Source: Synanceia verrucosa
Taxonomy: Eukaryota > Chordata > Actinopteri > Perciformes > Synanceiidae
DNA length: 64,000 nt
NCBI GenBank assembly: GCA_029721515.1
Contig: CM056550.1
Coordinates: forward strand, 16,181,119 to 16,245,118
Reading direction: 5' to 3'
The notes beneath the pieces are model-generated. The model worked only from the letters and a program-made list of their open reading frames with translations, made no database searches and was not told the DNA's origin. Below are positions 36,990 through 49,000 of this stretch, in pieces. The position numbers and the translations under genes were made by a program. Position 1 is the stretch's first letter, and each line of letters opens with the position of its first letter.

Positions 36990-39429
36990 CTATAAGAGGA
37001 GGAGTGGGGGGGTGGAAGAGGACAGAGGAGAGACAGGGGGAGGGGAGGAGGGAGGAGGGACACAGAGGCTGAGATTGGCGATGGGCCGGTTTCTCAGACT
37101 GTTTCAGGTCTCCAGTCGGTCTCACTGTTTTAGGACGTGGCCTTTTGTCTTTTAAGTGATGGGCTGCTATCGTTGTTTGGTAGGAAGAGCCCACTGAGGC
37201 CACACAAACCAAATGGTACTGAATGTGCACCTTGAAATCAAACTTGGCCAGTGGATATTAAAGGTTTGATGTCTGGAGAAAGACAATCCTGGAGCCAGAC
37301 GCACTGAAGGTGGTTTGTTGTAAAGATGTTAGAGGCTGTGTCTTTGGTTTGTCTGTGTGACATGTGGTGGGTTCAGAGTCCTCTGCTGGAGCTCTGATCC
37401 ATTTTTGATTGAATCTGGATCTTGAATTCCTAATAGAAGTATTTTTTTTATTAATTCATGTACCAAGAGAAATGACTCCGGACTTTTTGCTTAAACATGA
37501 AGTGAGTTGTTATGTTTGGGCAGATATTTTTGCCATCCACATTTATTGAAACGCTGTGCTGTCCTTGGAGCAGCAAGATCAGAACAATTTCATCCAAACA
37601 CTGGCTGACACTGCATGTCCGGCTGACTGCAGCCATGCATACTTGTCAGGCATTAATAGACACTTGAGTGTTTCCCTGTTGACCCACAGGTCTGCTTCGG
37701 CACATCGGGTCATGGGAAGGTAAAGGACAAGGCGGAAAGACAAACACAGGAGACGTGACTCGCATGTGAAGCGATGCTCCAGATCTGAATCTGAATTCTC
37801 TTCACGTCAGAGCTGATGGCCTCATTTCACTTTAAAACAAACCGCTAAACGCTAAAAACAGCCTGGCTTGGCTCCAGCATGGGATTGACTCCAACTCAGA
37901 GGCACAATGGTATTAGTCACAGTACGTCGTCACAGTGACACAAGTGATACTCAGAACAATGCACATGACACATTTACACTGCATGTTAACACACAGAGAT
38001 ATTCAGTTATGACTGTTACCATCAGCAGAATTTGACAACCTCAGCACCCAGCGTACATTCAGAATTAGCTGTTCATTGAATTTTCTAAAAAGTAATTTTA
38101 ATGTATATAATTAGCTCTGTGTGGTTATTACTGGCAGGGTGGTCGTGTGTTTAGTTCCTGCAGCTGCTTCACATGAAAAGAGTTCACAGAGGAGGCTTTT
38201 ATTGTGAAGCAGCCACAGGAAATGTGGTTTATTCAGAGGTTAGCCCTGACTAATATTGATCACGACGTACAGTATAAATATTTATACTTGTGCTGTCAAA
38301 TGATTTAATTTTTAATCAGGTTAATTATGATGATTAATCTGCGTTAATGTATTCATTTTAATAGCCCTAATTTATACTGTGTATGTTTCCAAGCAGCTAT
38401 AACACTAGTTCATCTTATGAAACACGTCATGTGATGAGGCAAAATTATTACTTTAATTTGTAATTCAAATTAATTATTTTGTTTTATTTTGTCAGGGAAA
38501 ACTGGTGAATTTTAATATTGATTTAGTTATATTTCTTCATTTTCCTCAGCCTGAGAAAAGTTTTATTTATACGCAACAAACTGAAATATATTGTTTGCAA
38601 CCTTGTGCAGTGTTAAATGATAAATATATGAAGTCAGGTCGATAGAGGACATTAGAGATGACCTGCACAGCTCGTTGTCCTCGTTAGCAGGACAGCAGCT
38701 CATGAGAGGTTAATAGAAATCGAACGAGAAGCGGTTTGATGTTCACGTTGAGGTAGAGCGGTGCAGAAAGCACTTCCTGTGAAACGCTGGATAATCGCGA
38801 GCGGCCACTGGAGGAACTCTCCAGTGTCAGAGCTTGTGGGTCCTCATCTGTCTCAGCCTCTGTTCAGCACAGAAGCACACATGGTGTAGATCATGTCAGG
38901 ATGATCCCTCTCCATCTCAAAGAGCTCCTCTCAGAGCCAATTAAAACGTCTCAGTTCAGGTTATTGTTTCACGACTGGCATCTCATTAAAACATGTTTTG
39001 AGCGACATCAAACTGGCAGCTAGCCTGAATAAATAAATGCCAGGGCTTAAACCTCAGACTGTGATGTAAGTGCAGAGGAAGAAAGCCTCCATTAATTTGG
39101 AAAACAAACGTCTCTTTTAATGAGCGCTGCCGGTGGGGAGGATTTTAAATCGCTCTACCCCCTGCGACTCTGCAAATGCTGCAACTGTTGAGTGGGTTGT
39201 GCTCATGTGTGATAAGAACACTTTCTGCTTCATTTTGGATTCAAGTGCTCCTTAGAAACATTTAAACCCTCTGTGTGTTTTTTTGCCTTTGATATCAACA
39301 TCTCTCCCTTTACATTTTGATGTAGCGCTGTGCGGCTCATCAGTGATTAAAGCTTTTTATATGGTTAAGTGACGCTTAACTGCAGCTCTGTGAAGGAGAC
39401 AAATCTATAGCTTCATGTCAGTGATGGAC

Positions 39430-39600
39430 GCTCTGTTAGCATTAAGCTACTGAGTTAGCCTGCTGACCTGCTAGCATCACTGATGCTATGCTCTCTGAGG
39501 CACAGTGGTGCTTTGAGCTAACATGCTAACATGTTCATGTCCAGCAGGAGTACCAGTTAACATCTTAGCTTAGCATGTTAGCATTGGAACAATAGCAGTA
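39430..39600. repeat. teleost gctaac-type dispersed repeat fragment
   Basis: Dense GTTAGC/GCTAAC words (GAGCTAACATGCTAACATGT and TTAGCTTAGCATGTTAGCAT) in the style of a repeat common in fish introns. Family not named. Confidence 0.4.
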
Positions 39601-41610
39601 AATCCTGCAGGACTTTGGTCTTTAACTTGAGTGCTGAAGGAATACTTGTTAATATATTTTTGGACTGATTGTTAGATGTTGTCTGGCTTCACCAGACAAA
39701 AAATAAAATCAGAGTTTTCCCAATGTAGTCTGATTTTGTGCAGCTAATTTGTGAATTAACCAGGAACAGATTGAGGGACTTTGGTACTAGTTTGTGCTTC
39801 CAGACCATTTCTGCTTCTTAGTATATTTTTACTGTCAAATGTGCTTTAATAACTTAGATGCCAGTCTGATGATGTATCAGTCACTCTCATTTAGTCCTTC
39901 TCCAATTTTCCATTTGAAAGAGAAGAATATCATTTATTAAAATCACTTAAGGGTATAAACTCAGATTAATCCAGTGAATATGTTGTTGAGTAGTTTTAGT
40001 TTATACAGGGCTGTAAATAATATTGGGTGGTAACTGTATTGTAATATTCATGCATGAAAAGGCACTAAGCCTGTTTCCAGGTTCCTTGCAGTGAACATCA
40101 CAGTGTAACCGCCATTTATTGTGTTCAACATGTCAGAGTGAGGTTAGAGGTCGGCCCTTATGAAATGTGTTCACACAGTTAAATATGACCGAGTGAAACA
40201 AAGCAAGGAGAAACAGAAAGGCACTGTAAGAACCAGGAGGGTTTCTACTATCAAAGGCCAGGCATCACTTACAGCTTTAATAGCATGTCGTCTGCAAAGA
40301 GCGAAAGCCAAATCCAAATCAACTGCCATTAAGACCAAGCTTTGTGTTCAGATCATGAACCACATTAATTTAAGTCAGTTTTTTTCTTTCCTGTAGAGCT
40401 GAAATGTCTGGTTCTGGAAATAATTTCTGGATAATTTTTTGATAAGGAAATTGATAATTAGCTTTATTGTTCAATCGGGGAGATTTAATGAATGTCTGAT
40501 CTAAGATGTCTTATCTTAAAAAAAGGAAAAATCAGTTTTAACGGATTAAGAGGATTTTATTGTTGACATGCATGTTGTTCACTTTTAGGGTGAAATTGAG
40601 GAAAAAGATAGTGTATTATATTCAAGACCAGGCTTGTTTATTATTTTAATTTTACGAGGAACAAATCAAAGATTTATTTCCAGAACTCAGACCGCAGAAT
40701 GTCAGGTATGAGGCTCGGTCGTAGATTTACAATTAACCAAAAACCAAAAAAACAGAAGGACTTTCTTTTTATTGTTTTTTGTTTATTTTTGATAGTTGTA
40801 TAGGAGGTCTATTCTGACCTGTATCAATAGCTTCTGCTTCATCCCAGCCTCTCTCTCTGTCTGTCCAAATGTCCCTCCTCCCCTCCGATGAAGCAGTTGT
40901 AATGTCATTATATGTCAATGGACCAGAAACCCTTGCCAGTCTGTAATCCTTAGTAACCTGCACGAGATCATAGACAGTCAAGTGTAAAAAAAAAAAAAAA
41001 ATAAAAGGATAGATGGAGAGAAGGAGAGGAGATAGATAACACGGGTGTCCACATTGACATATAATTTGCAATAAGACGTGACACAGTGATACTAGCAGGG
41101 GTTATGGACTGGGATGTGGGAGACAGGTCTTAGAGCTAAAAGTCTGCTCACACTTTAGTTTATGGATCCATTTCTCCCCCCGTCACATGACACAAAGCTG
41201 CTCCTGATGGGTGTCTGTTGTGTTCGGCACAGGAGGTGAACGCTGTTGTGTGGAGGTAGAACTGAGGTCGGTTTATGTTCAAGTGTGGCTTTAATGAGTG
41301 TTTGGAGAGGCAAATGTTGAGTCTGTGTCCCAGTTCCAGACTATATACTGTAAGTGTACACTATTTATTTACAGGGTTTTTGTCCCATCGCAGCTTCCAT
41401 GTTGCTGGGCAACGTGCTCTCTACAGGAAGTGTAAAGAAACATCCAGAGTCAAATTTGGCTGCACTCAGTCTGTATGGATGACTCCTTCAGGCTCTCACC
41501 ACCTCTGGAGTATCCTCCAGGGAACAAGATAAAACCAGTGATCACTACCTGCTCTACCAGCTGGTGAACAAGGTGGAGCGTTTAGCAGCTAAACAGACAG
41601 ATATTCCCCT

Positions 41611-42070
41611 TTAACTCTTTGAGTTCCAGGCATTTTATCAAACAAACCAGCGTTTTTGTCCATTTTGAGTCATATTTCTAGACCCACAGAATATTTTGTA
41701 CTATGTCTCTGAAAACAGTGAATAGCTCAAATGAAAGAAGAGACTCTCTATTTCATCATGAAAAAAATGTTTGTTTTTACCTTGTTCCATTCTTGTTTTA
41801 TCAGAGGTAGAGGACACTTTCACCAAAATATCACTTTTTGTCCAGATTCTGTTTGTTTTGCTCTCTAATCTCGATCGTCTCCACTTCCTGTTTTGATCTC
41901 TGTGGTGTATACTGTCTCTTTATGCTCTGACTACATCTCCCAGAAGCCCCAGTATTACTAACAGGCTGTGGGAGAACATGATCGGTGAGCCGCTGCTGAA
42001 AAAACACTTTGACATTTATTACGTCGATGGCACTCAAGCATCAGATTTCAAATGACACTCAAAGAGTTAA
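41611..42070 (+). mobile_element. MITE copy 3, complete, TTAA-bounded (piggyBac-like)
   Basis: This 460-bp element begins TTAACTCTTTGAGT and ends ACTCAAAGAGTTAA, a perfect 14-bp terminal inverted repeat. Both ends carry TTAA, the target site that piggyBac transposases use and duplicate, and CTCTTT resembles the CCYTTT-type piggyBac terminus. The interior is shared with 7290-7698 and 27100-27465. It has no transposase frame and must have been mobilised in trans. It sits inside the last grid1 intron, opposite in strand to the gene if its arbitrary plus orientation is used. The piggyBac assignment is inference. Confidence 0.88.
41930..41947 (+). promoter_or_regulatory. ZNF143/THAP11 (SBS)-like motif inside MITE copy 3
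   Basis: ACTACATCTCCCAGAAGC, identical to the site in the other two copies, here within the grid1 intron. Confidence 0.45.
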
Positions 42071-43421
42071 TTGTAGCAGCTCTTTAAAATATACCTTATG
42101 TCTCTGAAAGTAAGTTAAAAGCTGTATATAACGTGAAACTGGGACACAACATGACTCCAGATCAGTTTAGGTAGTTTTCTGAATACATAATTTAATTGTA
42201 TAAACTATAAGTGAATATTTCAGTGCTGAACTTCACCTTTAAGTCAGCATATGATGACTATTTTCTACTGAAAGCAGATCAATTTCAAAATTATTAACAG
42301 ATATTTATATGCACTAAACACAGATAAGTTATCAGATGCTTCCATCAACTCCTTGTTATTAGTATTGATTAAAGTGCATTAATGTTTAACTGCTTTTCCT
42401 CTCCAAACCCTGTGCAGCTCTTATTAGTGTTAGCTCAGCTGTAATGGTGGCTTTGTTTCATTAAAGACATTTATTCAGTAGGCACTTCAGGATCTATTAG
42501 CAACTAACTGTGATAATGTTAAAAAAAAAACAGGGTGAGCTGCATGCCTCTCTCATTCTCTTGGATATGATAAATGGCTTTTTTCTTTCTTTCTTTTTTT
42601 TCCTCTGCACATCCCATCAGGATTTCACACTGAAATGGAAAATGTCTTAAGAAAGTGTGTCTGTGTTGAACAATGTTATCGTTCTCTGCCTGAGCGATCT
42701 CTTTCCTGCTAATTATAATCTCTTTTTAGAACCCTTGGGTGCAGGAAACTACCAAAGCTTCTCTGTAGAAAATTAGTTTATAACAATAATTCAATACCAA
42801 GCACTTGAATGGTTACGAAGCTGGCACTGTGGGAATTAATCATTAAAGTCTGCGGGTGTACTCGGCTGTTTTAGCAGGGGGTTTGTTGGGAACATACGAG
42901 ATGTGCTAATGGCAGATTCCTGACTTGCTGGGCTAATTCCACACTGTTTGCTTAAGGCCTCGAGTGTATGCATCAAGCCAAAGGAAAATGATTGAGAAGC
43001 TGTTGTTTTATGAGTGTATTAGTGAAGGTAATGGTCAAGTGGAGTGCGCTGTGTGCTTTATGTGCCACAAAAACAGATGAGCTCTGGTGTCTGTAAGTTT
43101 TGGGCGGGGTGGGTGGGGGAGCGATGGACGGATAAAATAAAAAAATGGAGGAGGGGTAGTAATAAGCGACCAAATTTGATTTCAATCAGTGGCCTGGGCT
43201 GATGAGGCACAGAGCACATCTACCTACTCTGTCCTGTCTCAGCACCCTCTGTCCCCCAGCTCGCCAGCTCTAACTCGACTTTCCTAAACCTCTCTCCTCT
43301 ACAGCTGGGTGTACTGGAGCTCCACTAAGTCGGGGCTCGCGTCTGCGGCTGGATCCTTAAAGTAGAGTGTGGCAGTGTCTTCCCCCTGCTGGCCCGTCCG
43401 CCGGGCCCTGTGCTCGGTCAC

Positions 43422-43662
43422 CTCTTTGGGCTGCTCCTGGCGGCAGCGGTTGCTGTTCCACCAAGCCTCCAGTCCGGCCACCAGGCAGGCCAGCAGCAGG
43501 CCGGCAGCCAGGATGCAGAAGACCCCGGCGAAGCTGTGCAGCTTGAGGGAGCGGCCGTCGGGATGGGCGCTGGCGTGGCTGTTGAGGTCACAGCGACCTG
43601 TGCGAGGCCACCACTTCTGCTTCATGATGTCCAGGTCGCCTTTCTCCTGAAGCTCCAAGATC
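43422..43662 (-). CDS. grid1: glutamate receptor delta-1, penultimate coding exon (end of ligand-binding domain and M4)
   Basis: This 241-bp exon encodes one base of a split codon plus 80 residues, beginning ILELQEKGDLDIMKQKWWPR and ending in PKE. It contains the end of the S2 half of the ligand-binding domain, with the conserved WWP and the cysteine of GRCDL. It then encodes the M4 transmembrane helix (about residues 43-67, core FAGVFCILAAGLLLACLVAG) and the juxtamembrane EAWWNSNRC. The acceptor is TTTCTTCAG ending at 43663. The donor is GAG|GTGACC with GT at 43421-43420. Splicing PKE to DKEVNLEQV restores the expected family sequence in phase 0. The open frame continues past the donor to a stop at 43299, which I treat as intron (see findings). 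Earlier exons carrying the ligand-binding core, pore and N-terminal domain are not in the window. Confidence 0.96.
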
Positions 43663-44221
43663 CTGAAGAAAAAAAGAAATAAACAGGTGAGTCAAAGAGA
43701 CCGTGAGCCAACCAGTGGAAACTACAACACCATGTGAGAGAGGCAGCAACATCTCCATTTCAATCCGAACACTTCTTGATATTTAATTTCATCTGCTGTC
43801 AATCATAATGTAGTTAATAATAATAACACTTTGCTGTGTCTAGAATTTCATGAAAATTTTTTTTGGGAATTCATAATTTAGAAAGTCAAAAGGGTTATGA
43901 AAAAGACCATTGTATAAGATGACAAAAAAAAAAAAAACAGGGTACTGAAATGTTTGGGGAGGAAATGGTCCAGAAATCAGAAAAAAGGTAATGAAAAGAG
44001 TCTTAGTATAGTATTCAATAAATAACCACAGTAAAAAAAAAAAAATCATCAGGTCCAAAATTTAGTGAAGAAGCAACATAGTATAGTATATCAAAATGAG
44101 TAACACCAATGGAAAAGACATATATACACTCCATATGACAGCATCTCCTCCTCTGTACCATGCCAAACAGGTGGGCCCTGAGCAACGTCGTTTACAAAAT
44201 ACTGAGCTATGAAATCGTTCA

Positions 44222-44690
44222 ACTGACTATAAAAAGGCTTTCTAATGACTTTTTGTGACATTTTAAAATTTGTCATTTTTGGACGTTTTCGACATACTAT
44301 AGTATGACGTTTTTTTTGACAATTTGCAACGTGATGAAAAAATGATTTTTTTCAACTTATTTACAAATTCTGTGCCTGGAAATGATTCTGAACGCTCCAA
44401 AAAGGCTTTCTAATGACTTTTTGTGACATTTTAAAATTTGTCATTTTTTGACTTTTTCGACAGACCATAGTCAAACATTTTTTTTACAATTTGCAAGGTG
44501 ATTAAAAAGTGGGTTTTTTTTTTATAACTTATTTACAAAGTACTGTGCTATGAAATTCTTAAACATTTTGGATTAAGTCTTTTAAAAAAAAATATATATA
44601 TATATATATTTTTTTACTTTTTTTGACATACTATACCATGATATTTTGAGACATTTTTTGACTTTATTAAGGAGTTTTTCTAATTGTTTC
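44222..44690 (+). repeat. decayed edge units of the intronic satellite
   Basis: Two to three recognisable but diverged units: AAAAAGGCTTTCTAATGACT twice (near 44228 and 44398) and a broken palindrome (GACCATAGTC at about 44463; CATACTATACCATGA at 44628). A short TA-rich run lies near 44590. Greater divergence than the array core is typical of satellite edges. Confidence 0.9.
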
Positions 44691-45149
44691 AACTTATTGT
44701 AATATACCTCATTCATCTTGGACCAACATGGCCTTTTGTTACAGACATTGCTTTTCCTCTTCTTTTTAAGGTTCACTGACAGAAACTCATCAGAGCTGTC
44801 CGACATGGTCTTGGATTGGTCCCACACTGGACTTCCCCAACTCACAGATTGGTGCATCGGTCCTCCTGAGACTCCTCCTCCCAAGCTATGATATCATCAT
44901 CTGTCTCCACCAATCAGACAGCAGAAGAAAGGATCCCAAAAAAGGATAAAAGTGGCAAGGAGCTCGACGTCTACGTGGCTGTGATTTTCCTTGAACAGTC
45001 CACCTCACAGCTGCTTGTGTGTGAAAGTGTGCTCTTGTATTTCATATTTGTTTGGTTGGAGCACTTGACTAAAGGAATACCTTGTGTGAGGATGGACAGG
45101 GTTTATTTTAGTTTTTGTTTAGATACCCTGGACCTTTCGGTTAGGTATA

Positions 45150-45310
45150 GAATAGAATGGAATTGAATAACTTTCTTGATCCCAACTTGGGAAATTATGT
45201 TGCAGCAACAGCAAGAAATGCAATCACATTATAAAAAAGCAAAATAAAGCACAGAAAAATATGACTTTTTACACTGTAAGGATAATACAGAAGAGCAGTA
45301 TTAAGAGTAT
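45150..45310. mobile_element. teleost non-LTR retrotransposon tail-like repeat
   Basis: AATAGAATGGAATTGAATAA then CTTGATCCCAACTTGGGAAA resembles the ACTTTATTGATCCCAAACTGGGAAATT tail of abundant fish LINE/SINE-type repeats, followed by GCAGCAACAGCA. Diverged copy, family not named. Confidence 0.55.
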
Positions 45311-45639
45311 AAAAATGTACATGCTGATAAATAATTCATCTGATAATTTATTCATTGTTAGATTTTATTCGGCAGAGGGTTGGCGGACACTGTTGTAGAA
45401 CTAGAGTAGGTAGAGGTGTTTATCTTGGATGATCATTTGGTGTAGTTTTACAGATAGTGATGTAACTTTTAATTAGTAGACTGAAGCCATTCATTTTTGT
45501 TTCTTTCTTGTTTTCGGTGCCACCAGCAGCCCTTCCCTTTTGTTTGCAGAGCCTCTTTGTTTGTTGGATTTGATTGTCTTTAAATTTTAATGAACAGTGA
45601 CTTTATGCCTGACAGCATCTGCTCATGTTTCTTCTCATA

Positions 45640-46045
45640 CACCTCAAGAAAATTTTATTTGTATAACCCAGTCTGTACAGGATATGACACCCTCTGTCCT
45701 TTACAAACAACCCTCACATCGACAAAGGAAAAACTCCCCCCGCTAAAAAAACAAACCTTTTAACAGGAAAAAAAGAAATGGAAGGAACCTCAGGAAGCAG
45801 AGGAAGGATCCCTCTTCAGGATGGACAGACATGCAATAGATGCCATGTGTACAGAATAACAACAATGAAAACACATTAACACTACATATAACAACAGTTA
45901 ATACATATAGGACTGCAGGAAAGTGTCCAAGGGGATGAAGAGCATCATCAAGCTGGAGGGAATGGATCCTGAGCAACACTAAACAGATGGAGCACAGCAG
46001 CATGTCCTCTTCTCCACCACCCAACCAGAAGAACACAACAAATAA
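45640..46045 (+). mobile_element. acanthomorph dispersed repeat
   Basis: Shows a recognised series of landmarks: TTTTATTTGTATAACCCAGT, CCTTTACAAACAACCCTCAC, GGAAAAACTCCCC, CCTTTTAACAGGAAAAAA, GGAACCTCAGGAAGCAGAGG, GGATCCCTCTTCAGGATGGA, and GCAATAGATGCCATGTGTAC. This order is what I remember of a very common non-coding repeat in spiny-rayed fishes. I do not recall its family name or mechanism. It abuts the start of the main satellite array. Confidence 0.65.
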
Positions 46046-46055
46046 AGACACTTTC

Positions 46056-49000
46056 TGATTACCCTTTGTGACATTTTAAGATTTGTCATTTTTTGACTTT
46101 TTCGACATACTATAGTATGACGTTTTTTGACAATTTGCAACATGATGAAAAAATATTTTTTTTACAACTTATTTACAAATTCTGTGCCTTTCAGAACACT
46201 GCAAAAAGGCTTTCTAATGAGTTTTTTTGACATTTTAAAATTCATAATTTTTGGACATTTTCGACATACTGTAGTATGACATTTTTTTGACAATTTGCAA
46301 CATGATGAAAAAACATTTTTTTTTACAACTTTTTTACGATTTTAGTGCCTTGAAATGGTTCAGAACACTCCAAAAAGGCTTTCTAATGACTTTTATTGAC
46401 CTTTTGAAAATTTGTTATTTTTGGACGTTTTCAACATACTATAGTGTGACGTTTCCTGACAATTTGCAACATGATGAAAAAATATTTTTTCACAACTTAT
46501 TTACGAATTTTAGTGCCTGGAAATGGTTCAGAACACGCTAAAAAAGCGTTCTAATGACTTTTTTTGACATTTTAAAATTTGTAATTTTTTGACATTTTCG
46601 ACATACTATAGTATGACATTTTTTTGACAATTTGCAACATGATGAAAAAACATTTTTTTTTACAACTTTTTTACGAATACTGTGCCTGGAAATGGTTCAG
46701 AACACGCTAAAAAAGCGTTCTAATGACTTTTCTTGACATTTTAAAATTTTTCATTTTTGGACATTTTCGACATACTATAGTATGATGTTTTTTTGACAAT
46801 TTGTAACATGATGAAAAAATATTTTTTTTACAACTTTTTTTTTTACAATTTTTGTGCCTTGAAATGGTTCAAAACACTCCAAAAAGGCTTTCTAATGACG
46901 TTTTGTGACATTTTAAAATTCATAATTTTTGGACATTTTCGACATACTATAGTATGACGTTTTTTGGCAATTTGCAACATGATGAAAAAAATATTTTTTT
47001 TTACAAATTTTTTTTTTACGATTTTTGTGCCTTGAAATGGTTCAGAACACTCCAAAAAGGGTTTCTAATGACGTTTGGTGACATTTAAAAATTTGTAATT
47101 TTTTGACGTTTTCGACATACTATAGTATGACGTTTTTTTGCCAATTTGCAACATTATGAAAAAATATTTTTTTACAACTTTTTTTTCCGATTTCTGTGCC
47201 TTGAAATGGTTCAGAACACTCCAAAAAGGCTTTCTAATGACGTTTGGTGACATTTAAAAATTTGTAATTTTTTGACGTTTTCGACATACTATAGTATGAC
47301 GTGTTTTTGACCATTTGCAACATGATGAAAAAATATTTTTTCACAACTTATTTACAAATTCTGTGCCTGGAAATGGTTCAGAACACAACAAGAAGGCTTC
47401 CTAATGACTTTTTTTGACATTTTAAAATTTGTCATTTTTGGATGTTTTCGACATACTATAGTATGACGTTTTTTGACAATTTGCAACATGATGAAAAAAT
47501 ATTTTTTTTTACAATTTTTTTTTTTTTACAAATTCTGTGCCTTGAAATGGTTCAGAGCACTCCAAATAGGCTTTCTAATGACGTTTTGTGACATTTTAAA
47601 ATTTATCATTTTTTGACATTTTCGACATACTATAGTATGACGTTTTTTGGCAATTTGCAAAATGATGAAAAAATATATTTTTTTACAATTGTTTTTTTTT
47701 TTTTTTACAAATTCTGTGCCTTGAAATGGTTCAGAGCACTCCAAAAAGGCTTTCTAATGACTTTTTTTTGACATTTTAAAATTTGTCATTTTTTGACTTT
47801 TTCAACATACTATAGTATGACGTTTTTTGCCAATTTGCGACATGATGAAAAAATATTTTTTTACACCTTATTTACAAATTCTGTGCCTTGAAATGGTTCA
47901 GAGGACTCCAAAAAGGCTTTCTAATGACTTTTTTTTTACATTTTAAACTTTTTCATTTTTTGACTTTTTCGACATACTATAGTATGACGTTTTTTGACAA
48001 TTTGCAACATGATGAAAAAATATTTTTTTTTACACCTTTTTTTTTTACAAATTCTGTGCCTTGAAATGGTTCAGAGGACTCCAAAAAGGCTTTCTAATGA
48101 CTTTTTTTGACATTTTAAAATTTTTCATTTCTTGACTTTTTCGACATACTATAGTATGACGTTTTTTTGACAATTTGCAACATGATGAAAAAATATTTTT
48201 TTACAACTCATTTACAAATTCTGTGCCTTGAAAGGGTTCAGAACACTCCAAAAAGGCTTTCTAATGACGTTTTGTGACATTTTAAAATTTATCATTTTTT
48301 GACGTTTTCGACATACTATAGTATGACGTTTTTTGACAATTTGCAACATGATGAAAAAATATTTTTTTTTACAACTTATTTACAAATTCTGTGCCTTGAA
48401 ATGGTCCAAAACACTGCAAAAAGGCGTTCTAAAGACTTTTTTTGACATTTTAAAATTTGTCATTTTTTGACTTTTTCGACATACTATAGTATGACGTTTC
48501 TTGACAATTTGCAACATGATGAAAAAACATTTTTTTTACAACTTTTTTATGATTTTTGTGACTTGAAATGGTTCAGGACACTGCAAAAAGGCTTTCTAAT
48601 GACTTTTTGTGAAATTTTAAAAGTTGTCATTTTTTGACTTTTTCGACATACTATAGTATGACGTTTCTTGACAATTTGCAACATGATGAAAAAAATATTT
48701 TTTTTACAACTTATTTACAAATTTTGTGCCTTGAAATGGTTCAGAACACTCCAAAAAGGCTTTCTAATGACATTTTTGACATTTTAAAATTTATCATTTT
48801 TTGACATTTTTGACATACTATAGTATGACATTTTTTAGCAATTTGCAACATGATGAAAAAATATTTTTTTACAACTTATTTACAAATTCTGTGACTGGAA
48901 ATAGTTCAGAACACTCCAAAAAGGGTTTCTAATGACGTTTGGTGACATTTAAAAATTTGTAATTTTTTGACGTTTTCGACATACTATAGTATGACGTGTT

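Larger units (their letters stand above)
36990..43421 (-). other. grid1: grid1 last intron
   Basis: This 6.4-kb intron is bounded by a GT donor at 43421-43420 and an AG acceptor at 36991-36990. It contains a complete MITE (41611-42070), a gctaac-type teleost dispersed repeat near 39.43-39.60 kb, and otherwise unremarkable AT-rich sequence. I see no additional exon. Confidence 0.9.
44691..46055. other. non-satellite block interrupting the array
   Basis: About 1.36 kb separates the decayed edge units from the main array. It contains two dispersed repeats listed separately and a unique-looking part at 44691-45140. A minus-strand frame ending near 44582 includes SDSSDEFLSVNLKKKRK but I recognise no family in it. 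Confidence 0.6.

Noticed and set aside
36523..37230. 235-residue minus-strand frame overlapping the last grid1 exon
   Set aside because: It is the GC-rich exon read in another frame, extended through the acceptor into the intron; the grid1 frame is the one with family similarity.
43255..43320. Plus-strand acceptor-like CTCTCCTCTACAG before the grid1 exon region
   Set aside because: It would imply a gene antisense to grid1; the following plus-strand frames have no recognisable protein, so chance is more likely.
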